A DNA stretch of 64,000 nucleotides from Phreatobacter sp. (GCF_016793595.1 NZ_JAEULY010000009.1:470780-534779); one strand, 5' to 3'. Positions 47,646-58,776 are shown, counted from the first letter of the stretch. Translations and numbers: made by a program. The notes: a model not told the origin generated them from the letters alone.

Positions 47646-48820
47646 CGTCGGCCGCGCCGACAGGCGGGCGCTGGGCCGGCTTTTTCGGGCCGGCCCTCGC
47701 CGGCTATTGTGGCCTGCTGATCGGCGTCGGCATGGGCCGCTTCGGCTATCCGCCGCTGATTCCCGCCATGGTCGAGGCCGGCTGGGCAACGCCGACCACG
47801 CTGCATCTGGCGGCGGCCTTCAACCTCGCGGGCTACATCGTCGGCGCCGGAACCGCGCTCGCCACCGCCCGCCTCTTCGGCGTTCGCGCCGCCGTGGCGT
47901 TGGCGGCGCTCCTCGCGGTGCTGGCCTTCGCGGCCTCGGCCGTGCCCCTGCCCGGCTGGCTCTTCATTGCCCTGCGCGCCCTCTCCGGCGCGACCGGCGG
48001 CGTCATGATGATCGTCATCCCGCCGGTCATCGCCAATGTCGTCGCGCCCTCGCACAAGGGGCGCGCCAACGGCCTCGTCTTCGCGGGCGTCGGCACCGGC
48101 TTCGTCCTGTCGGGTACCGCCGTGCCGGCCTTCGCCGCCTCCGGACCGGCGGCGGCATGGCTGGCGCTGGCCGCGGTTCTCGCGCTCGCCAGCGTCGTGC
48201 TGATGGCGCTGCTGCCGCGCTCGGCCCCGCCGGAGGCTCCGGTTCGCGGCCAGTCAGCTCCGGCATGGCGGCGCGATCCCGCCTATCTCGGCCTTGCCGC
48301 CGCCTATTGCGGCGCGGCCGCCGGCTACGTGCCGCATACCATCTTCTTCGTCGACCACGTCGCGCGCGATCTCGGCTTCGGCCTCGGCGTCGGCGGCTGG
48401 ATCTGGGTCGCGGCGGGGCTCACCGCCGTCGTCGCGCCGATGGTCGCGGGCCTTGCCGCCGACCGCTTCGGCTATGCGCCGGTGCTGCGGATCATCGTCG
48501 GCCTGATGGCGATCGGCGCGGCGCTGCCCGCGGTCACGCACAATCTCGTCCTGCTGACGCTCTCGGCGATGATGGCCGGCGGTCTGATGATCGGGCTCGG
48601 CTCGTCGACGTCCGGGCGGACGCGCGAGATCGTCGGGCCGCAGGCCCACACCGCGGCCTGGGCGCTCCAGACGGTCGTCTTCGCCGTGGCCCAGGCCGGC
48701 GCGGCCTATGGGTTCACCGCCCTGCTCGCCGCCACCGGCAGCCACAGGCTGGTCTTCGGGCTCGCCGGAGCAATCATGGCCGCCGGTCTCGCCGCCGAGC
48801 TCGCGACTGCGCGCCGCTGA
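47642..48820 (+). CDS. MFS transporter, YbfB/YjiJ-like
   Basis: 392 residues from GTG 47642, overlapping the previous stop. About twelve hydrophobic helices; the first has GLLIGVGMGRFGYPPLIPAM, typical of the YbfB/YjiJ branch, and MMIVIPPVIANVVAPSHKGR-type loop between helices 4 and 5 (shown in part). It probably carries the substrate or product of the two CnbZ-like enzymes. The frame is open further upstream within the previous gene, but that part is antiphase coding. It converges with the ribosomal operon. Confidence 0.8.
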   Translation: MTSAAPTGGRWAGFFGPALAGYCGLLIGVGMGRFGYPPLIPAMVEAGWATPTTLHLAAAFNLAGYIVGAGTALATARLFGVRAAVALAALLAVLAFAASAVPLPGWLFIALRALSGATGGVMMIVIPPVIANVVAPSHKGRANGLVFAGVGTGFVLSGTAVPAFAASGPAAAWLALAAVLALASVVLMALLPRSAPPEAPVRGQSAPAWRRDPAYLGLAAAYCGAAAGYVPHTIFFVDHVARDLGFGLGVGGWIWVAAGLTAVVAPMVAGLAADRFGYAPVLRIIVGLMAIGAALPAVTHNLVLLTLSAMMAGGLMIGLGSSTSGRTREIVGPQAHTAAWALQTVVFAVAQAGAAYGFTALLAATGSHRLVFGLAGAIMAAGLAAELATARR

Positions 48821-48841
48821 CCGAGGCCGATCCGCAAACGC

Positions 48842-48865
48842 AAAAGGGCGACCCGGAGGCCGCCC
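48842..48865 (-). terminator. Rho-independent terminator at the end of the ribosomal superoperon
   Basis: On the minus strand GGGCGGCC, loop TCCG, GGTCGCCC, then TTTT. An 8-bp stem with one G-U, 46 bases after rplQ's stop. It closes the long transcript that includes rpsM-rpsK-rpoA-rplQ. Confidence 0.85.
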
Positions 48866-48911
48866 CTGCATCAGGCCCGCCCTGAAGCGGTCCCACTTTC
48901 CGTTGGTCAGA

Positions 48912-49331
48912 TCAGGCCGCGGCCTGCTCGGCGCGCGGCTGGACCGGACCGGATTCCTTGCCCTTGGCATCGACGTCGCGATCGACGAACTCGATCACCG
49001 CCACCGGCGCATTGTCGCCGTAGCGGAAGCCGGCCTTCAGCACGCGGGTATAGCCACCCTGGCGCGACTGGTAGCGCGGTCCGAGAACCTCGAACAGCTT
49101 CTTGACCATGCCGATATCGCGGATCTGCGACACCGCCTGACGGCGGGCGTGCAGATCGCCGCGCTTGCCGAGCGTCACCAGCTTCTCGACGATCGGACGC
49201 AGGTCCTTCGCCTTCGGCAGGGTGGTGACGATCTGCTCGTGCTTGATCAACGCGGCGCACATGTTGGCGAACATCGCCTGACGATGCTCGGCCGTGCGGT
49301 TGAACTTGCGGTGGGCTTTGCCGTGACGCAT
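48912..49331 (-). CDS. rplQ: 50S ribosomal protein L17
   Basis: 139 residues (E. coli 127). The start [20 protein letters not shown] and [20 protein letters not shown] are the L17 signature. The extra C-terminal tail ([19 protein letters not shown]) is usual in alphaproteobacteria. Last gene of the superoperon, 51 bases after rpoA. Confidence 0.97.
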   Translation of the reverse strand: MRHGKAHRKFNRTAEHRQAMFANMCAALIKHEQIVTTLPKAKDLRPIVEKLVTLGKRGDLHARRQAVSQIRDIGMVKKLFEVLGPRYQSRQGGYTRVLKAGFRYGDNAPVAVIEFVDRDVDAKGKESGPVQPRAEQAAA

Positions 49332-49382
49332 CGCCTTGTCCTCTCAGGTGGCCGCGGACCTCACGGTCGGCGGGGAATGGGA

Positions 49383-50399
49383 TCAGTAATGGTCCTCGAA
49401 GCGCTTTGCCAGCTCTTCGATATTCTCCGGCGGCCAGCCCGTGACCTCCATGCCGAGGTGGAGGCCCATCTGGGCAAGCACTTCCTTGATCTCGTTCAGC
49501 GACTTGCGGCCGAAGTTCGGGGTGCGGAGCATTTCCGCCTCGGTCTTCTGGATCAGGTCGCCGATATAGACGATGTTGTCGTTCTTCAGGCAGTTGGCCG
49601 AGCGAACCGACAGTTCGAGCTCGTCGACCTTCTTCAGCAGCGCCGGGTTGAAGGCGAGGTCCGGGATCGATTCCTGGACGACTTCCTTGCGCGGCTCCTC
49701 GAAGTTCACGAAGATTTCCAGCTGGTCCTGCAGGATGCGCGCCGCATAGGCGATCGCGTCCTCCGGCGAGACCGAACCGTTGGTCTCCACCGACAGGGTC
49801 AGCTTGTCATAGTCGAGCACCTGGCCCTCGCGGGTCGGCGAGACCTGATAGGACACCTTCTTCACCGGCGAGTAGAGGCTGTCGACCGGGATGAGGCCGA
49901 TCGGAGCGTCCTCGGCACGGTTCTTCTCGGCCGGGACATAGCCCTTGCCGGTATTGACCGTGAACTCCATGCGGATCGAGGCGCCCTCGTCGAGGGTGCA
50001 GATGACCAGCTCGGGATTGAGGACAACAACGTCGCCAACCGTCTGGATGTCACCAGCGGTGACCGTGCCCGGGCCTTCCTTGCGCACGACCATGCGCTTC
50101 GGACCGTCGCCCTGCATCTTGATGGCGATGTCCTTGATGTTGAGGATGATGTCGGTCACGTCCTCGCGCACGCCGGCGATGGACGAGAACTCGTGCAGCA
50201 CGCCGTCGATCTGGACGGCCGACACGGCGGCGCCCTGGAGCGAAGACAGGAGAACGCGGCGCAGGGCGTTGCCCAGCGTCACGCCGAAGCCGCGCTCCAG
50301 CGGCTCGGCGGTCGCGGTCGCGAACCGCTTCGCATCGTCGCCGGCGACGATATGGAGCTTCTCCGGCTTAATCAGTTCCTGCCAGTTCTTCTGGATCAC
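49383..50399 (-). CDS. rpoA: RNA polymerase alpha subunit
   Basis: 338 residues from GTG 50399. The N-terminal domain ([20 protein letters not shown]) assembles the polymerase; the C-terminal domain ([20 protein letters not shown] then [20 protein letters not shown]) contacts UP elements and activators. Between rpsK (138 bases) and rplQ. Confidence 0.98.
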   Translation of the reverse strand: MIQKNWQELIKPEKLHIVAGDDAKRFATATAEPLERGFGVTLGNALRRVLLSSLQGAAVSAVQIDGVLHEFSSIAGVREDVTDIILNIKDIAIKMQGDGPKRMVVRKEGPGTVTAGDIQTVGDVVVLNPELVICTLDEGASIRMEFTVNTGKGYVPAEKNRAEDAPIGLIPVDSLYSPVKKVSYQVSPTREGQVLDYDKLTLSVETNGSVSPEDAIAYAARILQDQLEIFVNFEEPRKEVVQESIPDLAFNPALLKKVDELELSVRSANCLKNDNIVYIGDLIQKTEAEMLRTPNFGRKSLNEIKEVLAQMGLHLGMEVTGWPPENIEELAKRFEDHY

Positions 50400-50537
50400 G
50401 GGTCTTCACCTTCGCTTCTGGCCGCTGTCTCGTCCCCTGCAGGACCCTGACGACCGGTTCCCGTCCCTGTCCGGGAAGGGCGACAAACCACCGGCCGCCA
50501 CAGGCCGGCCGGCGGTTGCGATATGGAATGCTCGGCC

Positions 50538-50927
50538 TTAGACGCGGCGACGCTTGCGCGGGCGGCAGCCGTTGTGCGGGATCGGGGTCACGTCACGGAT
50601 CGAGGTGACGGTGAAGCCGGCGGCCTGGAGGGCGCGCAGGGCCGATTCGCGGCCCGAGCCGGGACCGGAAACCTCGACCTCGACGGTGCGCATGCCGTGC
50701 TCGGAAGCCTTGCGGGCGGCATCCTCGGCGGCAACCTGGGCCGCATAGGGGGTCGACTTGCGCGAACCCTTGAAGCCCATCGTGCCCGACGACGACCAGG
50801 CGATCGTGTTGCCCTGCGCGTCGGTGATGGTGATCATCGTGTTGTTGAACGATGCGTTCACGTGGCAGACGCCGGAGGCGATGTTCTTGCGCTCGCGGCG
50901 GCGAACGCGTGTGGCTTCCTTGGCCAT
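50538..50927 (-). CDS. rpsK: 30S ribosomal protein S11
   Basis: 129 residues, same as E. coli. [20 protein letters not shown] and [19 protein letters not shown] are the S11 signatures. It forms part of the platform near the Shine-Dalgarno helix. 88 bases after rpsM. Confidence 0.98.
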   Translation of the reverse strand: MAKEATRVRRRERKNIASGVCHVNASFNNTMITITDAQGNTIAWSSSGTMGFKGSRKSTPYAAQVAAEDAARKASEHGMRTVEVEVSGPGSGRESALRALQAAGFTVTSIRDVTPIPHNGCRPRKRRRV

Positions 50928-51015
50928 CAGTCTTGTCCTTGTCCTTCAGGCGCGCCCGTAATGCCAGGCGCTCGGGATAGAAAGGCCGGAGCGGACAAAC
51001 CGCTCCGCGCCCGGA

Positions 51016-51384
51016 TCACTTCTTCTTGCCGGCGATCGCCTTCGCCGGACCCTTGCGGGTGCGGGCGTTGGTGTGCGTGCGCTGGCCGCGAACGGGGAGG
51101 CCCTTGCGGTGACGAAGGCCGCGATAGCAGCCGAGGTCCATCAGGCGCTTGATGTTCATCGAGACTTCGCGGCGAAGGTCGCCCTCGACCATGTAGTCGC
51201 GGTCGATGGTCTCGCGCATCGCCAGCACTTCCTGATCGGTGAGCTGGTTGACGCGGCGCTCGGCCGGAATCTTGACCTTCTCGCAGATCTCGGCGGCGAA
51301 CTTCGGGCCGATGCCGTGGATATACTGCAGCGCGATAACCACGCGCTTGTTGGTCGGGATGTTGACACCCGCAATACGAGCCAT
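51016..51384 (-). CDS. rpsM: 30S ribosomal protein S13
   Basis: 122 residues (E. coli 118). [26 protein letters not shown] and the basic end [20 protein letters not shown] are typical. It contacts the 50S subunit and tRNA. In most alphaproteobacteria it directly follows adk; here a gene on the other strand lies between. Confidence 0.98.
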   Translation of the reverse strand: MARIAGVNIPTNKRVVIALQYIHGIGPKFAAEICEKVKIPAERRVNQLTDQEVLAMRETIDRDYMVEGDLRREVSMNIKRLMDLGCYRGLRHRKGLPVRGQRTHTNARTRKGPAKAIAGKKK

Positions 51385-51602
51385 GTCTCGTCTCCATGTG
51401 ATCCGCGTCGCCGCGGTGGAAAAATGAACCCGTGCACCGGTGGAGGCCGGCCCTTGCCCGGGATGTCCGTCAAACGAAACGTTCCGCCTGCTCTGGCAGA
51501 CGGAACGATGTCACCGTCGATCGGACGAGTTGGGGCACATACTCAACTCGGCCGCATCCGTCAACAGCCAATGCCCGGTGCGGCCGAAATTCGCGAGGAA
51601 CC

Positions 51603-52004
51603 ATGCGCCAATCCGTCAGGGCTCCGCAGGCGACGGCACGACTGGTGCTCTTCGGTGTGCTCGGCCCTCCCCTCGGCCTTGCAACGGGCCTCGGCGTCCT
51701 CGCGCTTGTCGGTCCCGGCCAGCCCATGGCCGGGATCGGCATTCTCGTCCTGCTGATACCGACCTATTTCCTCGGCCTCGTGCCAGCCCTCGTGACCGCG
51801 CTGATCGATACCGTCCTCGCCGAGCGCGGCACGCCGCGCCGCATGCTCTGGACGACGCTCGCGGGCGCTGCCTGCGGCTTCATCCTCGTCGCGGCGGCCA
51901 TCGGCTATTCGGGCCTGATCCGCCCGCTATGGCTGGCCTGGGGCCTGGTCGGCGCGGCTCCCGCCGCCATCTGCTCGTGGCTGGCTGGCCGGCTCGCCCG
52001 ATAA
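51603..52004 (+). CDS. Small polytopic membrane protein inserted in the ribosomal operon, opposite strand
   Basis: 133 residues from ATG 51603, with GAGGAA ahead. Four hydrophobic helices (LVLFGVLGPPLGLATGLGVL, AGIGILVLLIPTYFLGLVPA, LAGAACGFILVAAAIGYSG and LWLAWGLVGAAPAAICSWLA). No known family recognised. Its position is odd: it breaks the adk-rpsM junction and is transcribed against the operon, with its 3' end 22 bases from adk's 3' end. Either it has its own promoter in the 218-base gap to rpsM or it is silent. Confidence 0.6.
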   Translation: MRQSVRAPQATARLVLFGVLGPPLGLATGLGVLALVGPGQPMAGIGILVLLIPTYFLGLVPALVTALIDTVLAERGTPRRMLWTTLAGAACGFILVAAAIGYSGLIRPLWLAWGLVGAAPAAICSWLAGRLAR

Positions 52005-52026
52005 GGCTGGCCGGCCGGAACGAATG

Positions 52027-52608
52027 TCAGGCCGCGAGATGCCCCGCGATGGCCGTCGTCACATCGTCGATCGGCGCCATGCCGTCGACGGTCTTCAGGG
52101 CGCCTTTGGAGGCGTAGTAATCCGCCACGGGGGCCGTCTGCGCGCGATAGGCGTCGAGCCGCTTCTTCAGCGATTCGGCATTGTCGTCGGCACGCACCGC
52201 CTCGCCGCGCGCGGTCATCTCCGCGACGCGCTTCTCGATTCGGCTGACGAGAATGCCCTCGTCGACCTTCAGTTCGATCACGCCGTCCAGCTTCAGGCCG
52301 TGCCGCGCCAGCATGGCGTCGAGCGCCTCGGCCTGCGCCACCGTCCGGGGGAAGCCGTCGAGGATGAAGCCGTTGCGGCAGTCCGGCTCGGCGATCCGAT
52401 CCTCGATGATGCCGACGACGATCTCGTCGGAAACGAGCTCGCCGCGGGCCATGACGTCCTTCGCCTTGAGACCGACCGACGTACCGGCCTTGACCGCCGC
52501 CCTCAGCATGTCGCCCGTGGAGAGCTGCACGATGCCGTGCTTCTCCACCAGCCGCTGTGCTTGGGTCCCCTTCCCCGCTCCGGGAGGCCCGAGCAGAATC
52601 AGCTTCAT
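52027..52608 (-). CDS. adk: Adenylate kinase (short-lid form)
   Basis: 193 residues; E. coli Adk has 214. It balances ATP, ADP and AMP. The P-loop [16 protein letters not shown] and [16 protein letters not shown] are clear. The lid segment is short ([20 protein letters not shown]), with no zinc-binding Cys, as in other alphaproteobacterial Adk. Its ATG overlaps the secY stop (ATGA). Confidence 0.97.
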   Translation of the reverse strand: MKLILLGPPGAGKGTQAQRLVEKHGIVQLSTGDMLRAAVKAGTSVGLKAKDVMARGELVSDEIVVGIIEDRIAEPDCRNGFILDGFPRTVAQAEALDAMLARHGLKLDGVIELKVDEGILVSRIEKRVAEMTARGEAVRADDNAESLKKRLDAYRAQTAPVADYYASKGALKTVDGMAPIDDVTTAIAGHLAA

Positions 52609-53933
52609 CGGCGTTTTCCCCTCAACTGCGACTTCTTGACCAGCCCCTCGTACTGATGGGCCAGCAGATAGCCTTGTACCTGCGCCACCGTGTCCATGGT
52701 CACCGTGACCACGATCAGCAGCGATGTGCCGCCAAGGAGATAGAAGCTCTGGCCGAGTTGGCCAATCAGCATTTCGGGCAATAGGCAGACGAGGGTGATG
52801 TAGAAGGCGCCGATGACCGTGATGCGCGTCAGCACGTAGTCGATGTACTGCGCCGTCTTCTCACCCGGCCGGATGCCCGGAATGAACCCGCCATACTTCC
52901 TCAGATTGTCGGCGGTCTCGGTCGGATTGAACACGATCGCCGTGTAGAAGAAGCAGAAGAAGATGATCAGCAGCGCATAGAGCGCCATGAACAGCGGCTG
53001 GCCGTGGCCGAGCAGCTGCGCGGTGAGGCGCAGCCATTCCGGCGGATTCGACTGGAACGACAGCGCGGTCGTCGGCAGCAGCAGCAGCGACGAGGCGAAG
53101 ATCGGCGGAATGACGCCGGCCGTGTTCAGCTTCAGCGGCAGGTGCGAGGAATTGCCCTCGAACACCTTGTTGCCCTGCTGGCGCTTCGGATACTGGATCA
53201 GCAGCCGGCGCTGGGCGCGCTCGCAGAACACGATCACCGCGATGGTAATGCCGACGAGAATCAGCAGCGAGAGCAGCAGCGGCGTCGAGATGACGCCCTG
53301 GCGACCGAGTTCGAAGGCCTGGGCCAGCACGCTGGGAAGCTCCGCCACGATGCCCGCGAAGATGATCAGCGAAATGCCGTTGCCGATGCCGCGCTGGGTG
53401 ATCTGCTCACCCAGCCACATCATGAACATGGTGCCGCCGGTCAGCGTGATGACCGTGCTCATGATGAAGAACAGGCCGGGGCTGGCGACCACCGAACCGG
53501 ACGACTGCAGGCCGACCGCGATGCCCCAGGACTGGAACAGCGCCAGCACCACCGTCAGGTAGCGCGTGTACTGGTTGATCTGCTTGCGGCCTTGCTCGCC
53601 TTCCTTCTTGAGCTTCTCGAGCTCGGGAACCACGGCGGTCAGCAGCTGGATGATGATGGATGCCGAGATGTACGGCATGATGTTCAGCGCGAAGATCGCC
53701 ATGCGGCCCACGGCGCCGCCGGCGAAGACATTGAACATGGCCAGAACGCCCTGATTGGCGTTGAAGATCTGGCGCAGCGCTTCGGGGTCGATGCCGGGCA
53801 GCGGGATATAGGTGCCGAGGCGATAGACCAGCAGCGCGCCGAGCGTGAACCACAGCCGCTTCTTCAGGTCCTCGGCTTTGGCGAGCGCGCCGAAATTGAG
53901 GTTGGCTGCCAGTTGTTCCGCTGCCGATGCCAT
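52605..53933 (-). CDS. secY: Protein translocase subunit SecY
   Basis: 442 residues from ATG 53933 ([20 protein letters not shown]); E. coli SecY has 443. Ten membrane helices make the Sec channel; [31 protein letters not shown] and the C-terminal loop [20 protein letters not shown] are family hallmarks. It follows rplO by 226 bases, a longer gap than its neighbours have, possibly with an internal promoter. Confidence 0.97.
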   Translation of the reverse strand: MASAAEQLAANLNFGALAKAEDLKKRLWFTLGALLVYRLGTYIPLPGIDPEALRQIFNANQGVLAMFNVFAGGAVGRMAIFALNIMPYISASIIIQLLTAVVPELEKLKKEGEQGRKQINQYTRYLTVVLALFQSWGIAVGLQSSGSVVASPGLFFIMSTVITLTGGTMFMMWLGEQITQRGIGNGISLIIFAGIVAELPSVLAQAFELGRQGVISTPLLLSLLILVGITIAVIVFCERAQRRLLIQYPKRQQGNKVFEGNSSHLPLKLNTAGVIPPIFASSLLLLPTTALSFQSNPPEWLRLTAQLLGHGQPLFMALYALLIIFFCFFYTAIVFNPTETADNLRKYGGFIPGIRPGEKTAQYIDYVLTRITVIGAFYITLVCLLPEMLIGQLGQSFYLLGGTSLLIVVTVTMDTVAQVQGYLLAHQYEGLVKKSQLRGKRR

Positions 53934-54159
53934 GGTGGCTCCGATGCATGAAGTCCGGGCGGACGGGCCGCCGGATAAGGTCGCATTCACTTAGCCGCCC
54001 GCAGGCCGCTTCGCCAGTCCCTGCCCCGCCACACGCTGTCGCGCCGTGCCGGCTCCACAGGAAGAGACCGAGGCTCAGGGCCTGCCGGTCAGACGAAAGG
54101 GGCCGGTCCTTATCGAACCGGCCCCTCTCGAAGTGTCAGCCGTTGGGGCGCGCTGCCGG

Positions 54160-54636
54160 TCAGGCCGCGGCTTCCGCCTTCGGCTTCGTCAGCGTGACCG
54201 AGCCGCCAGCCTTCTCGACGGCGGCGACAGCGCCGGCGGAAGCGCCGGAAACGGTCAGGTCCAGCTTCGCCTTCAGCTCGCCGGAAGCGACCAGGCGGAT
54301 GCCGTCGCGGGCGCGGCGGATGACGCCGGCCTCGACCAGAGCGGCCTCATCGACCTTGCCGGCCTTCAGCTTGCCGGAATCGACCGCGCGCTGGACGCGC
54401 TCGAGCGTGACGGACACGAAGTCGAGGCGGAAGATGTTGTTGAAGCCGCGCTTCGGCAGGCGACGATGGAGCGGCATCTGGCCACCCTCGAAGCCCTTGA
54501 TCGCGACGCCGGAACGGGACTTCTGCCCCTTGACGCCACGGCCGCCGGTCTTGCCCTTGCCCGAGCCGATGCCCCGGCCCACGCGAATGCGGCGATGGAC
54601 GGCGCCGTCATTGTCCTTGATGTCGGTGAGTTTCAT
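54160..54636 (-). CDS. rplO: 50S ribosomal protein L15
   Basis: 158 residues from ATG 54636 ([20 protein letters not shown]); the frame opens three codons earlier. [20 protein letters not shown] is the L15 glycine-rich signature. Directly after rpmD. Confidence 0.97.
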   Translation of the reverse strand: MKLTDIKDNDGAVHRRIRVGRGIGSGKGKTGGRGVKGQKSRSGVAIKGFEGGQMPLHRRLPKRGFNNIFRLDFVSVTLERVQRAVDSGKLKAGKVDEAALVEAGVIRRARDGIRLVASGELKAKLDLTVSGASAGAVAAVEKAGGSVTLTKPKAEAAA

Positions 54637-54641
54637 CGATC

Positions 54642-54830
54642 TCACTCCTCGACCACTTTCACGAGGTGAGCCACCTTCGCGATCATGCCGCGCACGGCCG
54701 GAGTATCCTCCAGCGTCGCACGACGGTGCATCTTGTTGAGCTTGAGGCCGACGAGCGTCGCGTGCTGCGACTGCTCGCGGCGGATCGACGAGGCGATCTG
54801 CTCAACGGTGACGGTTGCTTTCTTGGCCAT
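54642..54830 (-). CDS. rpmD: 50S ribosomal protein L30
   Basis: 62 residues (E. coli 59). [20 protein letters not shown] then [20 protein letters not shown] is the L30 pattern. Lies between rpsE (11 bases) and rplO. Confidence 0.95.
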   Translation of the reverse strand: MAKKATVTVEQIASSIRREQSQHATLVGLKLNKMHRRATLEDTPAVRGMIAKVAHLVKVVEE

Positions 54831-54841
54831 GGATCCGATCC

Positions 54842-55396
54842 TTACGCGTCGCCCTCGCCTTCCTCCTGGCGCCGGCCCTGGAGGACCGATACCTTGAGGC
54901 CACGGCGAGCCGCGACGGAGCGCGGGCTGTCCTGGTTCTTCAGCGCGTCGAAGGTGGCGCGAACCATGTTGTAGGGGTTCGACGAGCCCATCGACTTCGC
55001 GACCACGTCGGCCATGCCGAGCGTCTCGAAGACGGCGCGCATCGGGCCGCCGGCGATGATGCCGGTACCGGCCGGAGCCGAGCGCAGGTACACCTTGCCG
55101 GCGCCGTGGCGACCGGCGACGTCGTGGTGCAGCGTGCGGCCTTCGCGCAGCGCAACGCGGATGAAGCCGCGCTTGGCCGCTTCCGTCGCCTTGCGGATCG
55201 CCTCAGGCACCTCGCGGGCCTTGCCGTGGCCGAAGCCGACGCGGCCCTTCTGGTCGCCGACGACGACGAGTGCTGCGAAGCCGAAGCGCTTGCCGCCCTT
55301 CACCGTCTTGGAGACACGGTTGATGTGCACGAGCTTGTCGGTGAATTCGCTGTCGCGCTCTTCGCGGTTGCGCTCGCGTTCACGTTCCCGAGCCAT
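54842..55396 (-). CDS. rpsE: 30S ribosomal protein S5
   Basis: 184 residues (E. coli 166). [20 protein letters not shown] and [20 protein letters not shown] are the S5 double-strand RNA-binding motifs; the charged N-terminus [20 protein letters not shown] is an extension common in this class. Confidence 0.97.
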   Translation of the reverse strand: MARERERERNREERDSEFTDKLVHINRVSKTVKGGKRFGFAALVVVGDQKGRVGFGHGKAREVPEAIRKATEAAKRGFIRVALREGRTLHHDVAGRHGAGKVYLRSAPAGTGIIAGGPMRAVFETLGMADVVAKSMGSSNPYNMVRATFDALKNQDSPRSVAARRGLKVSVLQGRRQEEGEGDA

Positions 55397-55432
55397 GTTC
55401 TGTCCTTTCGGCGGCGAGGCCGCCCGTATCCG

Positions 55433-55795
55433 TTAGAAGCTCAGGCCGCCCTCGCGGGCGCCGTCGGCGAGCGCCTTGACGCGCCCGTGGTAGAGATAGG
55501 CCCCGCGGTCGAACAGCACGGTCGACACGCCAGCCTTCACCGCGCGCTCGGCGACGAGCTTGCCGACGGCTTGAGCCGCGGCCTGATCGGCGCCGGTCTT
55601 CAGCGAAGACTTCAGGTCCTTCTCCAGTGACGAGGCACTCGCAACTGTCACGCCCTTCTGATCGTCGATGATCTGCGCATAGATATGCTTCGACGACCGG
55701 AAGACCGACAGCCGCGGACGCCCATTTGCCGTCGAGCGAAGCGCCCGACGGACACGCGCCTTGCGACGCTCCGATGCATCCTTCGTATTGGCCAT
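55433..55795 (-). CDS. rplR: 50S ribosomal protein L18
   Basis: 120 residues (E. coli 117). [20 protein letters not shown] and [20 protein letters not shown] are typical. It binds 5S rRNA. 36 bases before rpsE. Confidence 0.97.
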   Translation of the reverse strand: MANTKDASERRKARVRRALRSTANGRPRLSVFRSSKHIYAQIIDDQKGVTVASASSLEKDLKSSLKTGADQAAAQAVGKLVAERAVKAGVSTVLFDRGAYLYHGRVKALADGAREGGLSF

Positions 55796-55876
55796 GGCCA
55801 GCTCCTTTGATCGGACGCGGCCCTCTCTGGAACCACGCCCCGGAAGACAGACGCGCCCGGAACCGGGCGCGGCGCC

Positions 55877-56410
55877 TTACTTCTTCTTACCTTCCTTGCG
55901 GAAGATGAATTCGCCCTCGTAGCGGACGCCCTTGCCCTTGTAGGGCTCCGGACCGCGGAAGTCGCGGATCTCGGCGGCGACCTGGCCCACCTGCTGCTTG
56001 TCGATGCCGGAGATGATGATCTCGGTCGGCTTCGGCGTCGCAATGGTGATACCGTTCGGCACGGGGTAGTTGATGTCGTGGCTGTAGCCAAGCGCGAGGT
56101 TCAGCACCTTGCCCTGGGCGGCCGCGCGGTAGCCGACGCCGGTGATCTCGAGCTTCTTCTCGAAACCCTTGGTCACGCCGACGGCGAGGTTGGAAACCCG
56201 CGTGCGAGCCATGCCCCACATGGAGCGGGCACGCTTGCCCTGGTCGCGCGGGTCGATCTTGATGACGTTGCCGTCAACCTTGACCACGACGTCGTCCGGA
56301 CAGGTGAACGACAGCTCACCCTTCGGGCCTTTGACTTTGACGGTCTGGCCGGCGAGCTGGGCAGTGACGCCCTGCGGCAGGTCGACCGGCTTCTTACCGA
56401 TACGAGACAT
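55877..56410 (-). CDS. rplF: 50S ribosomal protein L6
   Basis: 177 residues, as in E. coli. [20 protein letters not shown] and the C-terminal [20 protein letters not shown] are the L6 signatures. It lies near the factor-binding centre of the 50S subunit. Confidence 0.98.
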   Translation of the reverse strand: MSRIGKKPVDLPQGVTAQLAGQTVKVKGPKGELSFTCPDDVVVKVDGNVIKIDPRDQGKRARSMWGMARTRVSNLAVGVTKGFEKKLEITGVGYRAAAQGKVLNLALGYSHDINYPVPNGITIATPKPTEIIISGIDKQQVGQVAAEIRDFRGPEPYKGKGVRYEGEFIFRKEGKKK

Positions 56411-56445
56411 TGGAAATCGTCCTTTGTCGTGAGAGCCCTGCCAGG

Positions 56446-56844
56446 TCAGAAGACCGTGCAGAGCACCTCCCCGCCCACATTCTGCTCGCGAGCCTCATGG
56501 TCCGCCATCACGCCCTTGGGGGTCGAGATGATGGTGATGCCGAGGCCGTTCGACACGCGCGGCGAGTTGCCGACGCCGGCATAGACGCGCCGGCCAGGCT
56601 TCGACACGCGGGCGATCTCGCGGATCACCGGCTCACCGTCGAAATACTTGAGCTCGATCTCGAACTCCGAACGGCCGTTCGGGTGCGTGACGGTCATGTA
56701 GTCGCGGATATAGCCCTCGGACTTGAGGACTTCGAGGACGCGGGCGCGCAGCTTGGAGCCCGGCGTCAGGACGCGGTTCTTGCGGCGCATCTGCGCGTTG
56801 CGGATGCGGGTCAGCATATCGCCGAGCGGATCGTTCAGAGCCAT
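56446..56844 (-). CDS. rpsH: 30S ribosomal protein S8
   Basis: 132 residues (E. coli 130). [20 protein letters not shown] and the C-terminal [20 protein letters not shown] are S8 hallmarks. In E. coli S8 represses the spc operon by binding its mRNA; whether it does so here is not visible. Confidence 0.98.
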   Translation of the reverse strand: MALNDPLGDMLTRIRNAQMRRKNRVLTPGSKLRARVLEVLKSEGYIRDYMTVTHPNGRSEFEIELKYFDGEPVIREIARVSKPGRRVYAGVGNSPRVSNGLGITIISTPKGVMADHEAREQNVGGEVLCTVF

Positions 56845-56857
56845 GGTCGGTCTCCCC

Positions 56858-57163
56858 TCACCAGCTCGACTTCACGAGACCGGGAACCAGGCCCTTGTTG
56901 CCGAGGTCGCGAAGCGCGACGCGGCTCATGCCAAGCTTCCGGTAGAACGCGCGCGGACGGCCGGTGACCTCGCAGCGGTTCTTGATGCGGACCTTGGCGC
57001 CGTTGCGCGGCAGGCTCGCGAGCTTCACGGTGGCCGCGAAGCGCTCTTCGATGGACAGCGACTGGTCCATCACGGTCGCCTTCAGCGCGGCGCGCTTCTT
57101 GGCGTCCCGCGCGACCAGTGCGCGGCGGTGGTTGTTCTTTTCGATGGAGCTCTTCTTCGCCAT
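56858..57163 (-). CDS. rpsN: 30S ribosomal protein S14 (zinc-free type)
   Basis: 101 residues, as in E. coli. [20 protein letters not shown] and [20 protein letters not shown] identify it. The long form lacks the CxxC pairs of zinc-type S14. Confidence 0.97.
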   Translation of the reverse strand: MAKKSSIEKNNHRRALVARDAKKRAALKATVMDQSLSIEERFAATVKLASLPRNGAKVRIKNRCEVTGRPRAFYRKLGMSRVALRDLGNKGLVPGLVKSSW

Positions 57164-57221
57164 CGGTTTCTCCTGGTTTCCGCGTCTGGGACGGGCTTCT
57201 AGAGGATCCTAGGAACCCGGC

Positions 57222-57779
57222 TCACTGCCGGAACGGGAAGTTGAAGGCCTTGAGGAGCGCGCGCGCTTCCTCGTCGGTCTTCGCGGTGGTGCACACGATG
57301 ATGTCCATGCCCCACATCTGATCCACCTTGTCATAGGAGATCTCGGGGAACACGACATGCTCCTTCAGACCAAGGGCGAAGTTGCCATTGCCGTCGAAGC
57401 TCTTCGGGTTCAGGCCGCGGAAGTCGCGGACGCGCGGCAGCGCGATCGTGACCAGACGGTCCATGAACTCGTACATGCGCTGCTTGCGCAGGGTCACCTT
57501 GGTGCCCAGCGGCATGTTCTCGCGAACCTTGAAGTTCGAGATGGCCTGCCGGGCGCGGGTGATGACCGGCTTCTGGCCGGAGATCAGCGCGAGGTCGGCG
57601 GCAGCCACCGAGGCCTTCTTGGAATCGGCCGTCGACTCGCCCACGCCCATATTGATGACGATCTTGTCGATCGCCGGGATCTGGAGCGGGTTCTTGTAGC
57701 CGAACTGCTCGACCAGCTTCTGCCGGACGACGTTCTGGTAATGCGCCTTGAGGCGCGGGGTGTTAGCCGCCTCAGCCAT
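57222..57779 (-). CDS. rplE: 50S ribosomal protein L5
   Basis: 185 residues from ATG 57779 ([20 protein letters not shown]). [20 protein letters not shown] and [20 protein letters not shown] are the L5 signatures. It binds 5S rRNA. Its start overlaps the rplX end by eight bases. Confidence 0.97.
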   Translation of the reverse strand: MAEAANTPRLKAHYQNVVRQKLVEQFGYKNPLQIPAIDKIVINMGVGESTADSKKASVAAADLALISGQKPVITRARQAISNFKVRENMPLGTKVTLRKQRMYEFMDRLVTIALPRVRDFRGLNPKSFDGNGNFALGLKEHVVFPEISYDKVDQMWGMDIIVCTTAKTDEEARALLKAFNFPFRQ

Positions 57780-58089
57780 CGATCGTCTCCCCGGACTTCT
57801 TGGCCACGCGCACCTTCTTGCCGTCGGCGAGGACCTTGAAGCCGATGCGGGTCGGCTGGTTGGTCTTCGGATCGGCATAGGCCAGGTTCGACAGATGGAT
57901 GGGGGCCTCTTTCGAGATGATCCCGCCTTCCTGGGTCTGGCTCTGGCGCTGGTGGCGCTTCACGATGTTGACGCCGCGCACGAGAGCACGGCTCTCGGTC
58001 GGCATGACCTGGATGACCTCGCCGGTGCGACCCTTGTCGCGCCCGGTGAGGACGACGACCTTGTCGCCCTTCTTGATCTTGGCGGCCAT
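57772..58089 (-). CDS. rplX: 50S ribosomal protein L24
   Basis: 105 residues from ATG 58089. [20 protein letters not shown] is the KOW motif. It starts assembly of the 50S subunit. The start shares a base with the rplN stop (TGATG). Confidence 0.97.
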   Translation of the reverse strand: MAAKIKKGDKVVVLTGRDKGRTGEVIQVMPTESRALVRGVNIVKRHQRQSQTQEGGIISKEAPIHLSNLAYADPKTNQPTRIGFKVLADGKKVRVAKKSGETIDG

Positions 58090-58457
58090 CACAGCACCTC
58101 CGGCGCGAGCGAGATGATCTTCATGTGGTTCTTGGCGCGCAGCTCGCGCGGAACCGGTCCGAAGATACGGGTGCCCACCGGCTCCTTCTGGTTGTTGATC
58201 AGGACGGCCGCGTTGCGGTCGAACCGGATCACCGAACCGTCCAGGCGACGGATGTCCTTGGCGGTGCGAACGACGACCGCCTTCATGACGTCGCCCTTCT
58301 TCACGCGGCCGCGCGGGATCGCTTCCTTCACCGACACCACGATGATGTCGCCGACATGGGCGTAGCGGCGCTTCGCGCCTCCGAGCACCTTGATGCACAT
58401 GACGCGGCGTGCGCCCGAATTATCCGCCACATCGAGATTGGTTTGCATCTGGATCAT
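58089..58457 (-). CDS. rplN: 50S ribosomal protein L14
   Basis: 122 residues (E. coli 123). [20 protein letters not shown] and the end [20 protein letters not shown] are L14 hallmarks. 74 bases after rpsQ. Confidence 0.98.
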   Translation of the reverse strand: MIQMQTNLDVADNSGARRVMCIKVLGGAKRRYAHVGDIIVVSVKEAIPRGRVKKGDVMKAVVVRTAKDIRRLDGSVIRFDRNAAVLINNQKEPVGTRIFGPVPRELRAKNHMKIISLAPEVL

Positions 58458-58531
58458 GACGCAACCTCTTCCTTTCGCGCCCGTCTCGGATCATCCGACC
58501 GCAGCGCGCTGTTCTGACAATCGCCGAGGGC

Positions 58532-58765
58532 TCACGCCTTCGGCAGTACGACCCAACGCTTCAGCTTCGAAAGGGGCTTGCCCTCCTCGATGCTCACCAC
58601 GTCGCCCGTCTTGAAGGCATTGCCTTCGTCGTGGGCGTGGTAGTTCTTGGTGCGACGCACGGTCTTCTTCAGCAGCGGATGGGTGAAGCGACGCTCCACC
58701 TTCACCACCACCGTCTTGTCCTGCTTGTCGCTGACGACGATGCCCTCGAGCACACGCTTCGGCAT
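58532..58765 (-). CDS. rpsQ: 30S ribosomal protein S17
   Basis: 77 residues (E. coli 84). [20 protein letters not shown] and [20 protein letters not shown] are typical. Eleven bases after rpmC. Confidence 0.97.
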   Translation of the reverse strand: MPKRVLEGIVVSDKQDKTVVVKVERRFTHPLLKKTVRRTKNYHAHDEGNAFKTGDVVSIEEGKPLSKLKRWVVLPKA

Positions 58766-58776
58766 ATGCCCTCTCC

